A stretch of DNA of 64,000 nucleotides from the NCBI GenBank assembly GCA_031253995.1, contig JAIRVG010000075.1, positions 1 to 64,000 on the forward strand, written 5' to 3'. A model generated the notes under the pieces. It saw nothing but the letters and a program-made list of their open reading frames with translations. It had not been told where the DNA came from and searched no databases. How positions within the stretch are numbered: position 1 is the stretch's first letter; every line of letters begins with the position of its first letter. The position numbers and the translations under genes are program-made. The DNA comes from Paucimonas sp. (GTDB taxonomy: Bacteria; Pseudomonadota; Gammaproteobacteria; Pseudomonadales; Pseudomonadaceae). This document shows, piece after piece, positions 49,071-58,112 of the stretch.

Positions 49071-50252
49071 TCAGTGGGCCGGCTGTTTCGGACTGGACAG
49101 CGCGGTGATGGCGTAACCGGCGATTGCCGCGATGATCGAGCCGGTGAGGATGCCCATGCGGTCCATGCCCACGTATTCGCTGACACCCGGCACGAAGGCC
49201 AGGGAACCGACGAACAGGCTCATGGTGAAGCCGATGCCGCAGAGGATCGCCACGCCGAGGATCTGCCCCCAGTTGGCGCCGGCGGGCAGGGCGGCGAGGC
49301 CGAGCTTGATGGCGAGCCAGGTGAGGCCGAACACGCCGATGGTCTTGCCGGCCAGCAGGCCCGCGGCGATGCCCAGCGGCACGCTGTGGGTGAAGCTTTC
49401 CAGGGTGACGCCGGCCAGGGACACGCCGGCGTTGGCGAAGGCGAACAGCGGCAGGATGCCGTAGGCCACCCATGGATGCAGCGCGTGTTCCAGGCTCAGC
49501 AGCGGCGAGGTCTCGGCGTTGCGGGTGCGCAGCGGGATGCACAGGGCCAGGGTGACGCCGGCGAGGGTGGCGTGGACGCCGCTCTTCAGCACGCAGACCC
49601 AGAGGATCAGGCCAATCACCAGGTACGGCCCGAGCTTGACCACGCCCATCCGGTTCATCGCTACCAGTGCCGCCAGGCATGCGGCCGCCAGCATCAGGGA
49701 GAGGGTGGAAAGGGCACCGGAGTAGAACAGGGCGATGATGATGATCGCGCCGAGGTCGTCGATGATCGCCAGGGTCATCAGGAACAGCTTCAGCGACACT
49801 GGCACGCGCTTGCCGAGCAGGGCCAGCACGCCGAGGGCGAAGGCGATGTCGGTGGCGGTGGGGATCGCCCAGCCGGCGATGGCGGCAGGGTTGTCGCGGT
49901 TGAGGAACCAGTAGATCAGCGCCGGCACCAGCATGCCGCCGATGGCGGCCGCGCCGGGCAGGACCACCTGGGACGGCTTCGACAGGTGGCCCTCAACCAG
50001 CTCGCGCTTGACCTCCAGGCCGATGAGCAGGAAGAACAGCGCCATCAGGCCGTCGTTGATCCACAGCAGCAGCGGCTTGGCGATGCTCAGCGCGCCGATC
50101 TGCACGGCAACGGGGACTTCCAGCAGCCCGTTGTACAGCCAGGACAGCGGCGAGTTGTTGACGATCAGGGCCAGGGCGGCGGCAGCGATCAGCAGCAGGC
50201 CGCTGGCGGCCTCAAGCTGGAAGAATCGGGTGAAAGTGCTACGTAGAGGCAA
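49071..50252 (-). CDS. nhaA: Na+/H+ antiporter NhaA
   Basis: Inner-membrane electrogenic antiporter, 393 residues, 12 TM. The ion-binding aspartates are present in LAIIDDLGAI, with TDIAFALGVLALLG before it and the pH-sensor-type GLEVKRELVEG loop. Start: I favour TTG 50252, because GATGGAGGAGCGACC places a perfect ribosome site 6 nt upstream; a TTG at 50276 would put that site inside the gene. Regulation not visible. Confidence 0.95.
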   Translation of the reverse strand: MPLRSTFTRFFQLEAASGLLLIAAAALALIVNNSPLSWLYNGLLEVPVAVQIGALSIAKPLLLWINDGLMALFFLLIGLEVKRELVEGHLSKPSQVVLPGAAAIGGMLVPALIYWFLNRDNPAAIAGWAIPTATDIAFALGVLALLGKRVPVSLKLFLMTLAIIDDLGAIIIIALFYSGALSTLSLMLAAACLAALVAMNRMGVVKLGPYLVIGLILWVCVLKSGVHATLAGVTLALCIPLRTRNAETSPLLSLEHALHPWVAYGILPLFAFANAGVSLAGVTLESFTHSVPLGIAAGLLAGKTIGVFGLTWLAIKLGLAALPAGANWGQILGVAILCGIGFTMSLFVGSLAFVPGVSEYVGMDRMGILTGSIIAAIAGYAITALSSPKQPAH

Positions 50253-50404
50253 GGTCGCTCCTCCATCGGATGACAAAAAGGTCGAACACCGTAACCGGTT
50301 GTGTTATTCAATAAAACAAAAACTATATTCTTTTTTGTTATAAGCTGTTTCGACATTTTCATGGCTATCGGGCTTTTCTGGCAGGCGTGTAGGAACGTGC
50401 CTAA

Positions 50405-50459
50405 ATGGACGGTAGTCGTTTCTACAATCGCTCGCTGCCAACCCATGAGAACCGTCCAT
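50405..50459. promoter_or_regulatory. Inverted repeat flanking the promoter and start of the PLP gene
   Basis: ATGGACGGT (50405-50413) and ACCGTCCAT (50451-50459) are perfect 9-bp inverted copies. Between them lies a good -10 hexamer TACAAT (50423-50428). The right arm covers the start codon, so the arms could be operator half-sites or an RNA hairpin that hides the start. Confidence 0.6.
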
Positions 50460-51552
50460 GAATCATCACCGTACCTGGGTCCGTGAAGCCATTCGCATCA
50501 TCGAGGCCGACTTCCAGCGTAGTGCCGATACCCACCTGATTCCCCTGCCGATGCCGGGTTTTCCCGAGATCGACCTGTATTTCAAGGATGAGTCCAGCCA
50601 CCCCACCGGCAGCCTCAAGCATCGCCTGGCGCGCTCGCTGTTCCTCTATGCCCTGTGCAATGGCTGGTTGCGTCCTGGTGCGCCGGTGATCGAGGCGTCC
50701 AGCGGCTCGACGGCGATATCCGAAGCCTATTTCGCCCGCTTGCTCGGCCTGCCCTTCATTGCCGTGATGCCGGCCACGACGTCGCGGGAAAAGATCGCGC
50801 AGATCGAGTTCTACGGTGGTACGCCGCACCTGGTGCAGGATCCGACGCAGATCTATGCCGAATCCGAGCGGCTGGCCCGGGAGAGCGGCGGGCACTTCAT
50901 GGACCAGTTCACCTACGCCGAGCGCGCCACCGACTGGCGGGCCAACAACAACATCGCCGAGTCGATCTTCAGCCAGATGCATTTCGAGCGGCATGCCGAG
51001 CCGGCCTGGCTGATCTCCAGTCCGGGCACCGGCGGCACCACTGCGACCCTGGGCCGTTACGTGCGTTATCGCCGGCACCCGACCCGGGTGCTGTGTGCCG
51101 ATGCCGAGCGTTCGGTGTTCTTCGACTGCTATCGCAGCGGCGACCGCGAGTTGCGCCTGGACTGTGGCTCGCGCATCGAGGGCATCGGCCGGCCGCGGGT
51201 CGAAGCGTCGTTCCTGCCGGCGGTGATCGATGCCATGGTCAAGGTGCCGGATGCCCTGTCGCTGGCGGCCATGCATTACCTGGCCCGGCGTCTCGGGCGG
51301 CGAGTGGGGGGATCGAGCGGGACCAACCTGGTGGGTGCGCTGCAGGCGGCGTTGCATATGCAGTCGGCGGGGGAGTCGGGGTCGATCGTGGCGATCCTGT
51401 GTGACAGTGGCGAGCGCTATGCCACGACTTATTACGATGAGGAATGGCTGGGGCAGCAGGGGTATGTGCTAGAACCGTTGATTGCGGCGGTGGCGGGCTG
51501 CGTGGAGCGGGGGGAGCCGTTGCCGGAGACGGTGTTGCGCGAAGGGATCTGA
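50458..51552 (+). CDS. PLP-dependent cysteine synthase-family protein
   Basis: Predicted 364-residue fold-type II PLP enzyme of the cysteine synthase/cystathionine beta-synthase family. PLP lysine K54 in TGSLKHRLA, the substrate loop EASSGSTAIS, and the phosphate-binding SPGTGGTTAT are present. The long C-terminal part and sequence differ from CysK/CysM, so it may be a cysteine desulfhydrase-type or other lyase. It lacks a strong ribosome site (GAGA at about -11), in line with control by the inverted repeat over its start. Confidence 0.88.
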   Translation: MNHHRTWVREAIRIIEADFQRSADTHLIPLPMPGFPEIDLYFKDESSHPTGSLKHRLARSLFLYALCNGWLRPGAPVIEASSGSTAISEAYFARLLGLPFIAVMPATTSREKIAQIEFYGGTPHLVQDPTQIYAESERLARESGGHFMDQFTYAERATDWRANNNIAESIFSQMHFERHAEPAWLISSPGTGGTTATLGRYVRYRRHPTRVLCADAERSVFFDCYRSGDRELRLDCGSRIEGIGRPRVEASFLPAVIDAMVKVPDALSLAAMHYLARRLGRRVGGSSGTNLVGALQAALHMQSAGESGSIVAILCDSGERYATTYYDEEWLGQQGYVLEPLIAAVAGCVERGEPLPETVLREGI

Positions 51553-51581
51553 GACGACCTCACTGAGTTGGCAGGGACCGG

Positions 51582-51652
51582 GTGGGAGCGGGTTTACCCG
51601 CGATTACCGTAGTGAATTCACTATCGCAATCGCGGGTGAACCCGCTCCCACA
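51582..51652. repeat. BIME: paired inverted REP elements
   Basis: TGGGAGCGGGTTTACCCGCG and its inverted partner CGCGGGTGAACCCGCTCCCA flank a central AGTGAATTCACT palindrome. Between two convergent genes; same type as 28095-28166. Confidence 0.9.
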
Positions 51653-51674
51653 GGGTTCGCGTACGTCTTGAAAT

Positions 51675-53291
51675 TTACTCGGTGAGCCCGAGCATGCTGC
51701 GAGCCACGGCCTCGGCAATCCGGATGCCATCCACACCTGCTGACAGGATCCCGCCCGCATAACCCGCCCCTTCACCCGCCGGGAACAAGCCCTTCAGGTT
51801 CAGGCTCTGCAGCGTCTCGTCACGGGTGATGCGCAGCGGCGACGAGGTGCGCGTCTCGATCCCGGTCAGGATCGCATCCGCCAGGCTGTAGCCCTTGATC
51901 TGCCGGTCGAAGGCCGGGATCGCTTCACGCAGGGCTTCGATGGCGAAGTCTGGCAGGCTAGGCGCCAGGTCGCCGAGATTGATCCCCGGCTTGTACGACG
52001 GTTCGACGCTGCCCAGGGCAGTGGACGGACGCCCGGCGACGAAGTCGCCGACCAGTTGCGCCGGCGCGTGGTAGTTGCTGCCGCCCAGTTCATAGGCGAG
52101 TTCTTCAAGCCGCTCCTGCAACTCGATCCCCGCCAGCGGGCCACCGGGATAATCCTGCTCAGGCGTGATGCCGACGACGATCCCGGAGTTGGCGTTGCGC
52201 TCGTTGCGCGAGTACTGGCTCATGCCGTTGGTGACCACACGGCCCGGCTCGCTGGTGGCAGCGACCACGGTCCCGCCCGGGCACATGCAGAAGCTGTACA
52301 CCGAACGGCCATTCTTGGCGTGGTGCACCAGCTTGTAGTCGGCGGCACCGAGTTTCGGGTGGCCGGCATACTTGCCCAGGCGCGCCTTGTCGATCAGCGA
52401 CTGCGGGTGCTCGATACGGAAACCGATGGAGAACGGCTTGGCTTCCATGAACACGCCGCGGCCATGGAGCATGCGGAAGGTGTCGCGGGCACTGTGACCC
52501 AGAGCCAGGACCACATGGCGCGAATGCAGTTGCTCACCGTTGTGCAGGACCACGCCGTTGAGCTGGCCGTCTTCCATCAGCAGGTCGGTGACCTTGTGCT
52601 CGAAGCGCACTTCACCGCCCAGGGCGATGATTTCCTCGCGGATGTTCTCGACCATGCCGGTCAGGCGGAAGGTACCGATGTGCGGCTTGCTGACGTAGAG
52701 GATCTCGTCCGGCGCGCCGGCCTTGACGAACTCGTGCAGGACCTTGCGGCCGTAGTGCTTCGGGTCCTTGATCTGGCTGTACAGCTTGCCGTCGGAGAAG
52801 GTCCCGGCGCCGCCTTCGCCGAATTGCACGTTGGACTCGGGGTTGAGCACGCTCTTGCGCCACAGGCCCCAGGTGTCCTTGGTGCGCTGGCGCACTTCCT
52901 TGCCGCGCTCCAGCACGATCGGACGCAAGCCCGCCTGGGCCAGGATCAGGCCGGCGAAGATGCCGCAGGGGCCGAAGCCGACCACGATCGGCCGCTCGGC
53001 CAGGCCGCCTTCGGGGGCCACGCCCACCGGCTTGTAGCTGACGTCCGGGGCGACGCCGACGTTGTGGTCGTCGGCGAACCTGGCCAGCACCGCGGCTTCG
53101 TCACGGACGGTGAGGTCGATGGCGTAGATGAACAGCAGTTCGGTGTTCTTCTTCCGCGCGTCGTAGCTGCGCTTGAAGATGGAGAAGTCGAGCAGCTCGG
53201 CGTCGTCGATGCCCAGGCGTTGCACGATGGTCTCGCGCAGGGCCTCGTCGGGATGATCCAGCGGCAGCTTCAGTTCGGTGATTCGTAGCAT
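51675..53291 (-). CDS. NAD(P)/FAD-dependent protein (YhfA/HI0933-unlike long flavoprotein)
   Basis: Predicted 538-residue flavoprotein of a conserved but uncharacterised bacterial family. An N-terminal 90-residue domain with many basic residues (FKRSYDARKKN) precedes the FAD motif VVGFGPCGIFAG (105-110 core), then QFGEGGAGTFSDGKLYS and a C-terminal FAD contact GLFPAGEGAGYAGGILSAG. Likely oxidises or reduces a small substrate; it has been called an uncharacterised FAD-dependent dehydrogenase. ATG 53291 chosen for family-like MLRITELKLPL. Confidence 0.88.
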   Translation of the reverse strand: MLRITELKLPLDHPDEALRETIVQRLGIDDAELLDFSIFKRSYDARKKNTELLFIYAIDLTVRDEAAVLARFADDHNVGVAPDVSYKPVGVAPEGGLAERPIVVGFGPCGIFAGLILAQAGLRPIVLERGKEVRQRTKDTWGLWRKSVLNPESNVQFGEGGAGTFSDGKLYSQIKDPKHYGRKVLHEFVKAGAPDEILYVSKPHIGTFRLTGMVENIREEIIALGGEVRFEHKVTDLLMEDGQLNGVVLHNGEQLHSRHVVLALGHSARDTFRMLHGRGVFMEAKPFSIGFRIEHPQSLIDKARLGKYAGHPKLGAADYKLVHHAKNGRSVYSFCMCPGGTVVAATSEPGRVVTNGMSQYSRNERNANSGIVVGITPEQDYPGGPLAGIELQERLEELAYELGGSNYHAPAQLVGDFVAGRPSTALGSVEPSYKPGINLGDLAPSLPDFAIEALREAIPAFDRQIKGYSLADAILTGIETRTSSPLRITRDETLQSLNLKGLFPAGEGAGYAGGILSAGVDGIRIAEAVARSMLGLTE

Positions 53292-53396
53292 GACAGGGTC
53301 CAGTATCCCGGCCATGGAAGGGCCGGCGGCTTTACACAAACCGCCAAGTATAAAGCTTTCGCCGGCCGGGCAGGCAGATTGAATGTGCGCCGGTGG

Positions 53397-54071
53397 TCAG
53401 TCGTTGCGCGAACCGCCGTAGTAGCCACAGCCCTGCATGGTCTGGCCATCCACTCGCAGTTGCGCACTCAGGTGGCTGACGCCGCCGGTGGAGACGTCGA
53501 CGCAGCGTTGCGGGGCCAGCCACAGCTCGACTTTCTGGCCGTTGGCCTCGCTGCTGACACTGATGCCGCCGCCGGGCATCTGTTCTTCCAGGTAGGGCAG
53601 GGCCAAGGGTGGCTGTTCCGGGCGATTGAGGACCATGCCCTGGCCGCTGACATTCAGGTTCCAGAAGGGCTCCTGGCCATAGGCACGCAGGGTCAGGCGC
53701 TTGAAGTTGGGGTCGGTGCAGGCGCTGGACGAGTGGTCGATGCGATAGAGCTGCTGCACATTGAACTGGCCGTCGTTACCGGAGCCCTGGTGGCTGGCCA
53801 GGGTGCCGCGCAGGTCGGCGAACAACACGCCGGGCGTGGCGGCGAGGGTCGCGGCTTCCTGCAGTACGCCGGTGTTGCCGGTGTCCTGGATGACGAAGCG
53901 ACGGCTTTCGGTGCAGGGCTTGAACAGCAATTGGCCATTGGCGGCGCTGAGTTCGCCTTGCAGGCGGATCATGCCGGCGGTGGAGACGGTTTCCGGCTGG
54001 TCGTCGAGCAGACTGCAACCGGCGAACAGCGGCAGCAGGGCGGCGACGAACAGGGAGGGGGCGATACGCAT
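53397..54071 (-). CDS. COG3650-like putative lipoprotein
   Basis: Predicted 224-residue exported protein. Signal peptide with lipobox LFAGC (Cys about 19). The C-terminal 100 residues show the COG3650 pattern (FKRLTLRAYGQEPFWNLNVSGQGM, ending with CGYYGG-like cysteines C199 and C215 able to form a disulfide). The middle (about 40-120) has an additional beta domain with two more cysteines. Function unknown. Confidence 0.75.
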   Translation of the reverse strand: MRIAPSLFVAALLPLFAGCSLLDDQPETVSTAGMIRLQGELSAANGQLLFKPCTESRRFVIQDTGNTGVLQEAATLAATPGVLFADLRGTLASHQGSGNDGQFNVQQLYRIDHSSSACTDPNFKRLTLRAYGQEPFWNLNVSGQGMVLNRPEQPPLALPYLEEQMPGGGISVSSEANGQKVELWLAPQRCVDVSTGGVSHLSAQLRVDGQTMQGCGYYGGSRND

Positions 54072-54177
54072 CGAGGAAAACTCCGGGATCTCTGCCTGAA
54101 AAGTTTCCAACGGTATGCAGGGTGGAAGGGGATTACAAGTGAAGTTGCGTCAGGAAAATCTGCTGTTCTTGTAAGGT

Positions 54178-54230
54178 TCATCGCTGGCAAGCCAGCCCCC
54201 ATCCTGTGGGAGCTGGCTTGCCAGCGATGA
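54178..54230. repeat. REP-like perfect hairpin
   Basis: Perfect 19-bp arms (54178-54196 and 54212-54230, TCATCGCTGGCAAGCCAGC and its complement) around a 15-nt loop. Related to the smaller hairpin at 40065. It lies 11 nt past the livF stop and may serve as its terminator. Confidence 0.9.
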
Positions 54231-54241
54231 GGTCCGGGAGA

Positions 54242-54943
54242 TCAACCCCCCAGGTAAGCGTCGCGCACTTTAGGATCGGTCAGCAGCGCTTCCCCGGTCC
54301 CCTGCATCACCACCCGCCCGTTCTCCAGCACATAGGCCCGGTCGGCGATCTTCAGCGCCTGGTTGGCGTTCTGCTCCACCAGGAACACGGTCACGCCATC
54401 ACGGCGCAACTGTTCGATGATGTCGAAGATCTGCTGGATGATGATCGGCGCCAGGCCCAGCGACGGCTCGTCGAGCAGCAGCAGCTTGGGCTTGCTCATC
54501 AGCGCCCGGCCGATGGCGAGCATCTGCTGCTCGCCGCCGGACATGGTGCCGCCCCGCTGGCTGTAGCGTTCCTTCAGGCGCGGGAACAGTTGCAGGACCT
54601 TGTCCAGCTGCTCCTGGTAATCGCCCTTGTCGGTGAAGAAACCGCCCATGGCCAGGTTTTCCTCGACGGTCAGGCGCGAGAACACGCGGCGGCCTTCAGG
54701 GACCACGGCGATGCTCTTGCGCATGATGTGCGAGGACGGCTGGCCGACCAGCTCTTCGCCCAGGTAGCGGATGCTGCCGCTGTGGGCCTGCGGCGAACCG
54801 CAGAGGGTCATCAGCAGGGTCGACTTGCCGGCACCGTTGGCGCCGATCAGGGTGACGATCTCGCCCTGGCGGATTTCCACGTTGACCGAGTGCAGCGCCT
54901 GGATCTTGCCATAGAAGGTGGAAACGTTTTCGAACTGCAGCAT
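54242..54943 (-). CDS. livF: Branched-chain amino acid ABC transporter ATPase LivF/BraG
   Basis: Cytosolic ATPase, 233 residues. Walker A GANGAGKST, signature MSGGEQQMLAIGRAL and Walker B LLLDEPSLGLAP are intact. Pairs with LivG to power import of leucine, isoleucine, valine and often alanine. Starts one base after the livG stop. Confidence 0.96.
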   Translation of the reverse strand: MLQFENVSTFYGKIQALHSVNVEIRQGEIVTLIGANGAGKSTLLMTLCGSPQAHSGSIRYLGEELVGQPSSHIMRKSIAVVPEGRRVFSRLTVEENLAMGGFFTDKGDYQEQLDKVLQLFPRLKERYSQRGGTMSGGEQQMLAIGRALMSKPKLLLLDEPSLGLAPIIIQQIFDIIEQLRRDGVTVFLVEQNANQALKIADRAYVLENGRVVMQGTGEALLTDPKVRDAYLGG

Positions 54944-55711
54944 TTACGCTTCCCCCAGGTAGGCTTTGATCACATCAGGGTTGTCACGGATCTGTTCCGG
55001 CGTGCCATCGGCCAGCGGCGTGCCCTGGTTGATCACGACGATATGGTCGGAAATGCTCATGACCAGTTTCATGTCGTGCTCGATCAGCAGCACGGTGACG
55101 TCGTGGGACTCGCGCAGGTAGCCGATCAGTGCCTTGAGGTCCTCGGTTTCCTTGGGGTTCAGGCCGGCTGCCGGCTCGTCGAGCATGATGATCCGCGGTT
55201 GGGTCATCATGCAGCGGGCGATTTCCAGGCGGCGCTGCTGACCATAGGCCAGGGTGCCGGCGGTGCGGTTGGCGAATTCGGTCAGGTTGACCTTCTCCAG
55301 CCAGTACTGTGCCCGCTCCATGGCTTCCTTCTCGCTGCGGCGGAACGCCGGGGTCTTGAACAGGCCGGCGAGGAAGTTGGTGTTGAGGTGGCGGTGCTGG
55401 GCGATCAGCAGGTTTTCCAGCGCGGTCATTTCCTTGAACAGGCGCACGTTCTGGAAGGTCCGCACCACGCCCTTGCGGGCGATCTGGTGACCGGCCAGGC
55501 CCTGGATCGGCTGACCATCGAGGAGGATGGTGCCGCCGCTGGGCTTGTAGAAACCGGTCAGGCAGTTGAACACGGTGGTCTTGCCGGCGCCGTTCGGGCC
55601 GATCAGGGCAACCACCTGTTTTTCCTTGACGGTCAGGGCCACGCCGTTCACCGCCAACAAGCCGCCGAAGCGCATGCTCAGGCCGCTGACTTTCAGAATT
55701 TCGCGGCTCAT
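54944..55711 (-). CDS. livG: Branched-chain amino acid ABC transporter ATPase LivG/BraF
   Basis: Second ATPase, 255 residues. Walker A GPNGAGKTT, Walker B IIMLDEPAAGLNP; the signature reads LAYGQQRRLEIAR, the Y-for-S variant normal in LivG. Overlaps livM by 4 nt. Confidence 0.96.
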   Translation of the reverse strand: MSREILKVSGLSMRFGGLLAVNGVALTVKEKQVVALIGPNGAGKTTVFNCLTGFYKPSGGTILLDGQPIQGLAGHQIARKGVVRTFQNVRLFKEMTALENLLIAQHRHLNTNFLAGLFKTPAFRRSEKEAMERAQYWLEKVNLTEFANRTAGTLAYGQQRRLEIARCMMTQPRIIMLDEPAAGLNPKETEDLKALIGYLRESHDVTVLLIEHDMKLVMSISDHIVVINQGTPLADGTPEQIRDNPDVIKAYLGEA

Positions 55712-56964
55712 CGACGCAGCTCCATGTGTGGACGTTGCATAGGCAGCAGGCCCTGCGGACGCCAGATCATCATCAACACCATCAGGGCGCCGAACATCAG
55801 CATGCGGTACTCGCTGAAGTCACGCATCAGCTCGGGCAGCAGGATCATCACGATGGCCGCGAGGATCACGCCCAGCTGGGAGCCCATGCCGCCGAGGACG
55901 ACGATGGCGAGGATGATCGCCGATTCGATGAAGGTGAAGGATTCCGGGGTCACCAGGCCCTGGCGGGCGGCGAAGAAGCTGCCGGCGAAACCGGCGAAGC
56001 AGGCACCCAGGGTGAACGCCGAGAGCTTGATCACGGTCGGGTTCAGGCCCAGCGCGCGGCAGGCGATCTCGTCTTCACGCAGCGCTTCCCAGGCACGCCC
56101 GATCGGCATGCGCAGCAGGCGGTTGATGACGAACAGGGCCAGCAGCGCCAGGAGCAGGGCGACCAGGTAGAGGAAGATGACCTTGTTGATCGAGTTGTAT
56201 TCCAGCCCGAAGAACTCGTGGAAGGTCTGCATCCCCTCGGCGGCCCTGCGTTCGAAGGTCAGGCCGAAGAAGGTTGGTTTCTCGATGTTGCTGATGCCGT
56301 TCGGACCGCCGGTGAGGTCGGTCAGGTTGCGCAGGAACAGGCGGATGATCTCGCCGAAGCCGAGGGTCACGATCGCCAGGTAGTCACCCCGCAGGCGCAG
56401 CACCGGGAAGCCCAGCAGGAAGCCGAAGGTGGCCGCCATCAGGCCGGCGATGGGCAGGCAGATCCAGAAGCTCAGGCCGAAGTAGTGCGAGAGCATCGCG
56501 TAGCTGTAGGCGCCGACGGCGTAGAAGCCGACGTAACCCAGGTCGAGCAGGCCCGCCAGGCCGACCACGATGTTCAGGCCGAGGCCGAGCAGGACGTAGA
56601 TCAGGATCAGGGTGGCGATGTCGACCGCGCCGCGCGAGCCGAAGAACGGCCAGACCAGGGCGACCACGATGAGGCCGAGGATGATGTAGCGCTGGGTCTT
56701 GGGCAGGGTCAGCCAGTTGCTCACCTTCGGCGGCACCAGCGGACCACGGTCGCGGGAACGCATGACCGCGCTCCATTGCTTGTCGAACAGCACGCGCAGG
56801 AACATCAGCACCGAGCACAGGGCGATCACGCCGAGGGTGAAGGGGCCCTGGCCGTGCACTTCCAGGTTGATGCCGACGATGCTGAGTTTCAGGCCGAGTA
56901 CCGGGAAGGCCACGGCCCAGACCAGCAGGGCGCTGAAGAACGCCGCTTTGAGATGTCTGTTCAT
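55708..56964 (-). CDS. livM: Branched-chain amino acid ABC transporter permease LivM/BraE
   Basis: Inner-membrane permease, 418 residues, about 10 TM. Family motifs GLAGLLDLGYVGFYAVGAYS and the EAA-like GRAWEALREDEIACRALGLN loop. A long N-terminal part with two extra TM helices is typical of pseudomonad BraE. Overlaps livH by 4 nt. Confidence 0.96.
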   Translation of the reverse strand: MNRHLKAAFFSALLVWAVAFPVLGLKLSIVGINLEVHGQGPFTLGVIALCSVLMFLRVLFDKQWSAVMRSRDRGPLVPPKVSNWLTLPKTQRYIILGLIVVALVWPFFGSRGAVDIATLILIYVLLGLGLNIVVGLAGLLDLGYVGFYAVGAYSYAMLSHYFGLSFWICLPIAGLMAATFGFLLGFPVLRLRGDYLAIVTLGFGEIIRLFLRNLTDLTGGPNGISNIEKPTFFGLTFERRAAEGMQTFHEFFGLEYNSINKVIFLYLVALLLALLALFVINRLLRMPIGRAWEALREDEIACRALGLNPTVIKLSAFTLGACFAGFAGSFFAARQGLVTPESFTFIESAIILAIVVLGGMGSQLGVILAAIVMILLPELMRDFSEYRMLMFGALMVLMMIWRPQGLLPMQRPHMELRR

Positions 56965-57884
56965 ACTTTCTCAACCTCCGGACGGCCGAGGATGCCGGTC
57001 GGACGGAACAACAGGACGAGAACCAGCAGGCCGAACGCGACGACGTCCTTGTACTGGTCACCGAAGATGTCAGCGCCGAAGGCTTCGGCCACACCCAGCA
57101 CCAGGCCGCCGAGCATGGCGCCCGGAATGCTGCCGATGCCGCCCAGGACTGCCGCGGTGAAGGCCTTCAGGCCCACCAGGAAGCCGGCGTTGGGGTTGAT
57201 CACGCCGTACTGCATGCTCAGCAGGACCGCGGCCACGGCCGCCAGGGCGGCACCGATGACGAAGGTCAGGGCGATGATGTTGTTGGTGTTGATGCCCAGC
57301 AGGTTGGCCATCTTTATGTCTTCGGCGCAGGCACGGCAGGCGCGGCCCAGGCGAGAACGGGAGATGAACAGGGTCAGGCCGATCATGGCGATCAGGGTGA
57401 CCACGAAGACCAGGATCTGCATGTAGGAAATCAGGACTTCCTCCGCGCCGCCCGGACCGAAGGAGATGCTCCCCGGCAGCAGGTTGGGAATGGACTTGTC
57501 CTTGGAATCCTGGGAAAGCAGGACGGTGTTCTGCAGGAAAATCGACATGCCGATGGCGGAAATCAGCGGGATCAGGCGGTTGCTGTTACGCAACGGCCGG
57601 TAGGCGACCCGTTCGATACTGTAGCCGTAGGCACTGGTAACCAGGATCGTCGCGATGAACGCGGCGGTCATCAGCAGCGGCAGTGAGTGGATGCCCATCA
57701 TGGCCAGTCCGGCAAGGACGATGAAGGCCACGTAGGAACCAATCATGTACACCTCGCCATGGGCGAAGTTGATCATTCCAATGATGCCGTAAACCATTGT
57801 GTAGCCAATGGCTATCAAGGCATAGGTGCTGCCAATGGTCAGGCCATTAACCAGCTGTTGGAAGAAGTGATAGATCTCAGGCAT
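56961..57884 (-). CDS. livH: Branched-chain amino acid ABC transporter permease LivH/BraD
   Basis: Inner-membrane permease, 307 residues, with TIGSTYALIAIGYTMVYGII and GRACRACAEDIKMANLLGIN (EAA-type loop). ATG 57884 follows TAGGAGCGCTGTA. First of four coupled genes after the terminator behind braC. Confidence 0.96.
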   Translation of the reverse strand: MPEIYHFFQQLVNGLTIGSTYALIAIGYTMVYGIIGMINFAHGEVYMIGSYVAFIVLAGLAMMGIHSLPLLMTAAFIATILVTSAYGYSIERVAYRPLRNSNRLIPLISAIGMSIFLQNTVLLSQDSKDKSIPNLLPGSISFGPGGAEEVLISYMQILVFVVTLIAMIGLTLFISRSRLGRACRACAEDIKMANLLGINTNNIIALTFVIGAALAAVAAVLLSMQYGVINPNAGFLVGLKAFTAAVLGGIGSIPGAMLGGLVLGVAEAFGADIFGDQYKDVVAFGLLVLVLLFRPTGILGRPEVEKV

Positions 57885-58063
57885 TACAGCGCTCCTAAAA
57901 ACCTGAATATGCATTTCGCTGGCGGGCTTTTACCCGGCATGGCCTTGTGGTCTGGGGCCACTTCGACGCATGCATTGCCAGGGAACCGCTGGTGACGGTT
58001 TTAAGATTTTCAGGTGGACCCGATCCCGGATCGCGGGAAACGTGTCCATGAACCTCGTAAAAC

Positions 58064-58091
58064 AAAGCCCACTGCTCGCACAGTGGGCTTT
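58064..58091 (-). terminator. Attenuating terminator between braC and livH
   Basis: 11-bp stem AAAGCCCACTG / CAGTGGGCTTT with a 6-nt loop and T-rich flank (GTTTTACG) on the minus strand; lowers expression of the membrane genes relative to the binding protein. Confidence 0.88.
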
Positions 58092-58112
58092 TCGGTCATG
58101 TATCAGACGGTG

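Noticed and set aside
50301..50486. 61-residue frame upstream of the PLP enzyme
   Set aside because: No ribosome site; it overlaps promoter features and the real gene in another frame.
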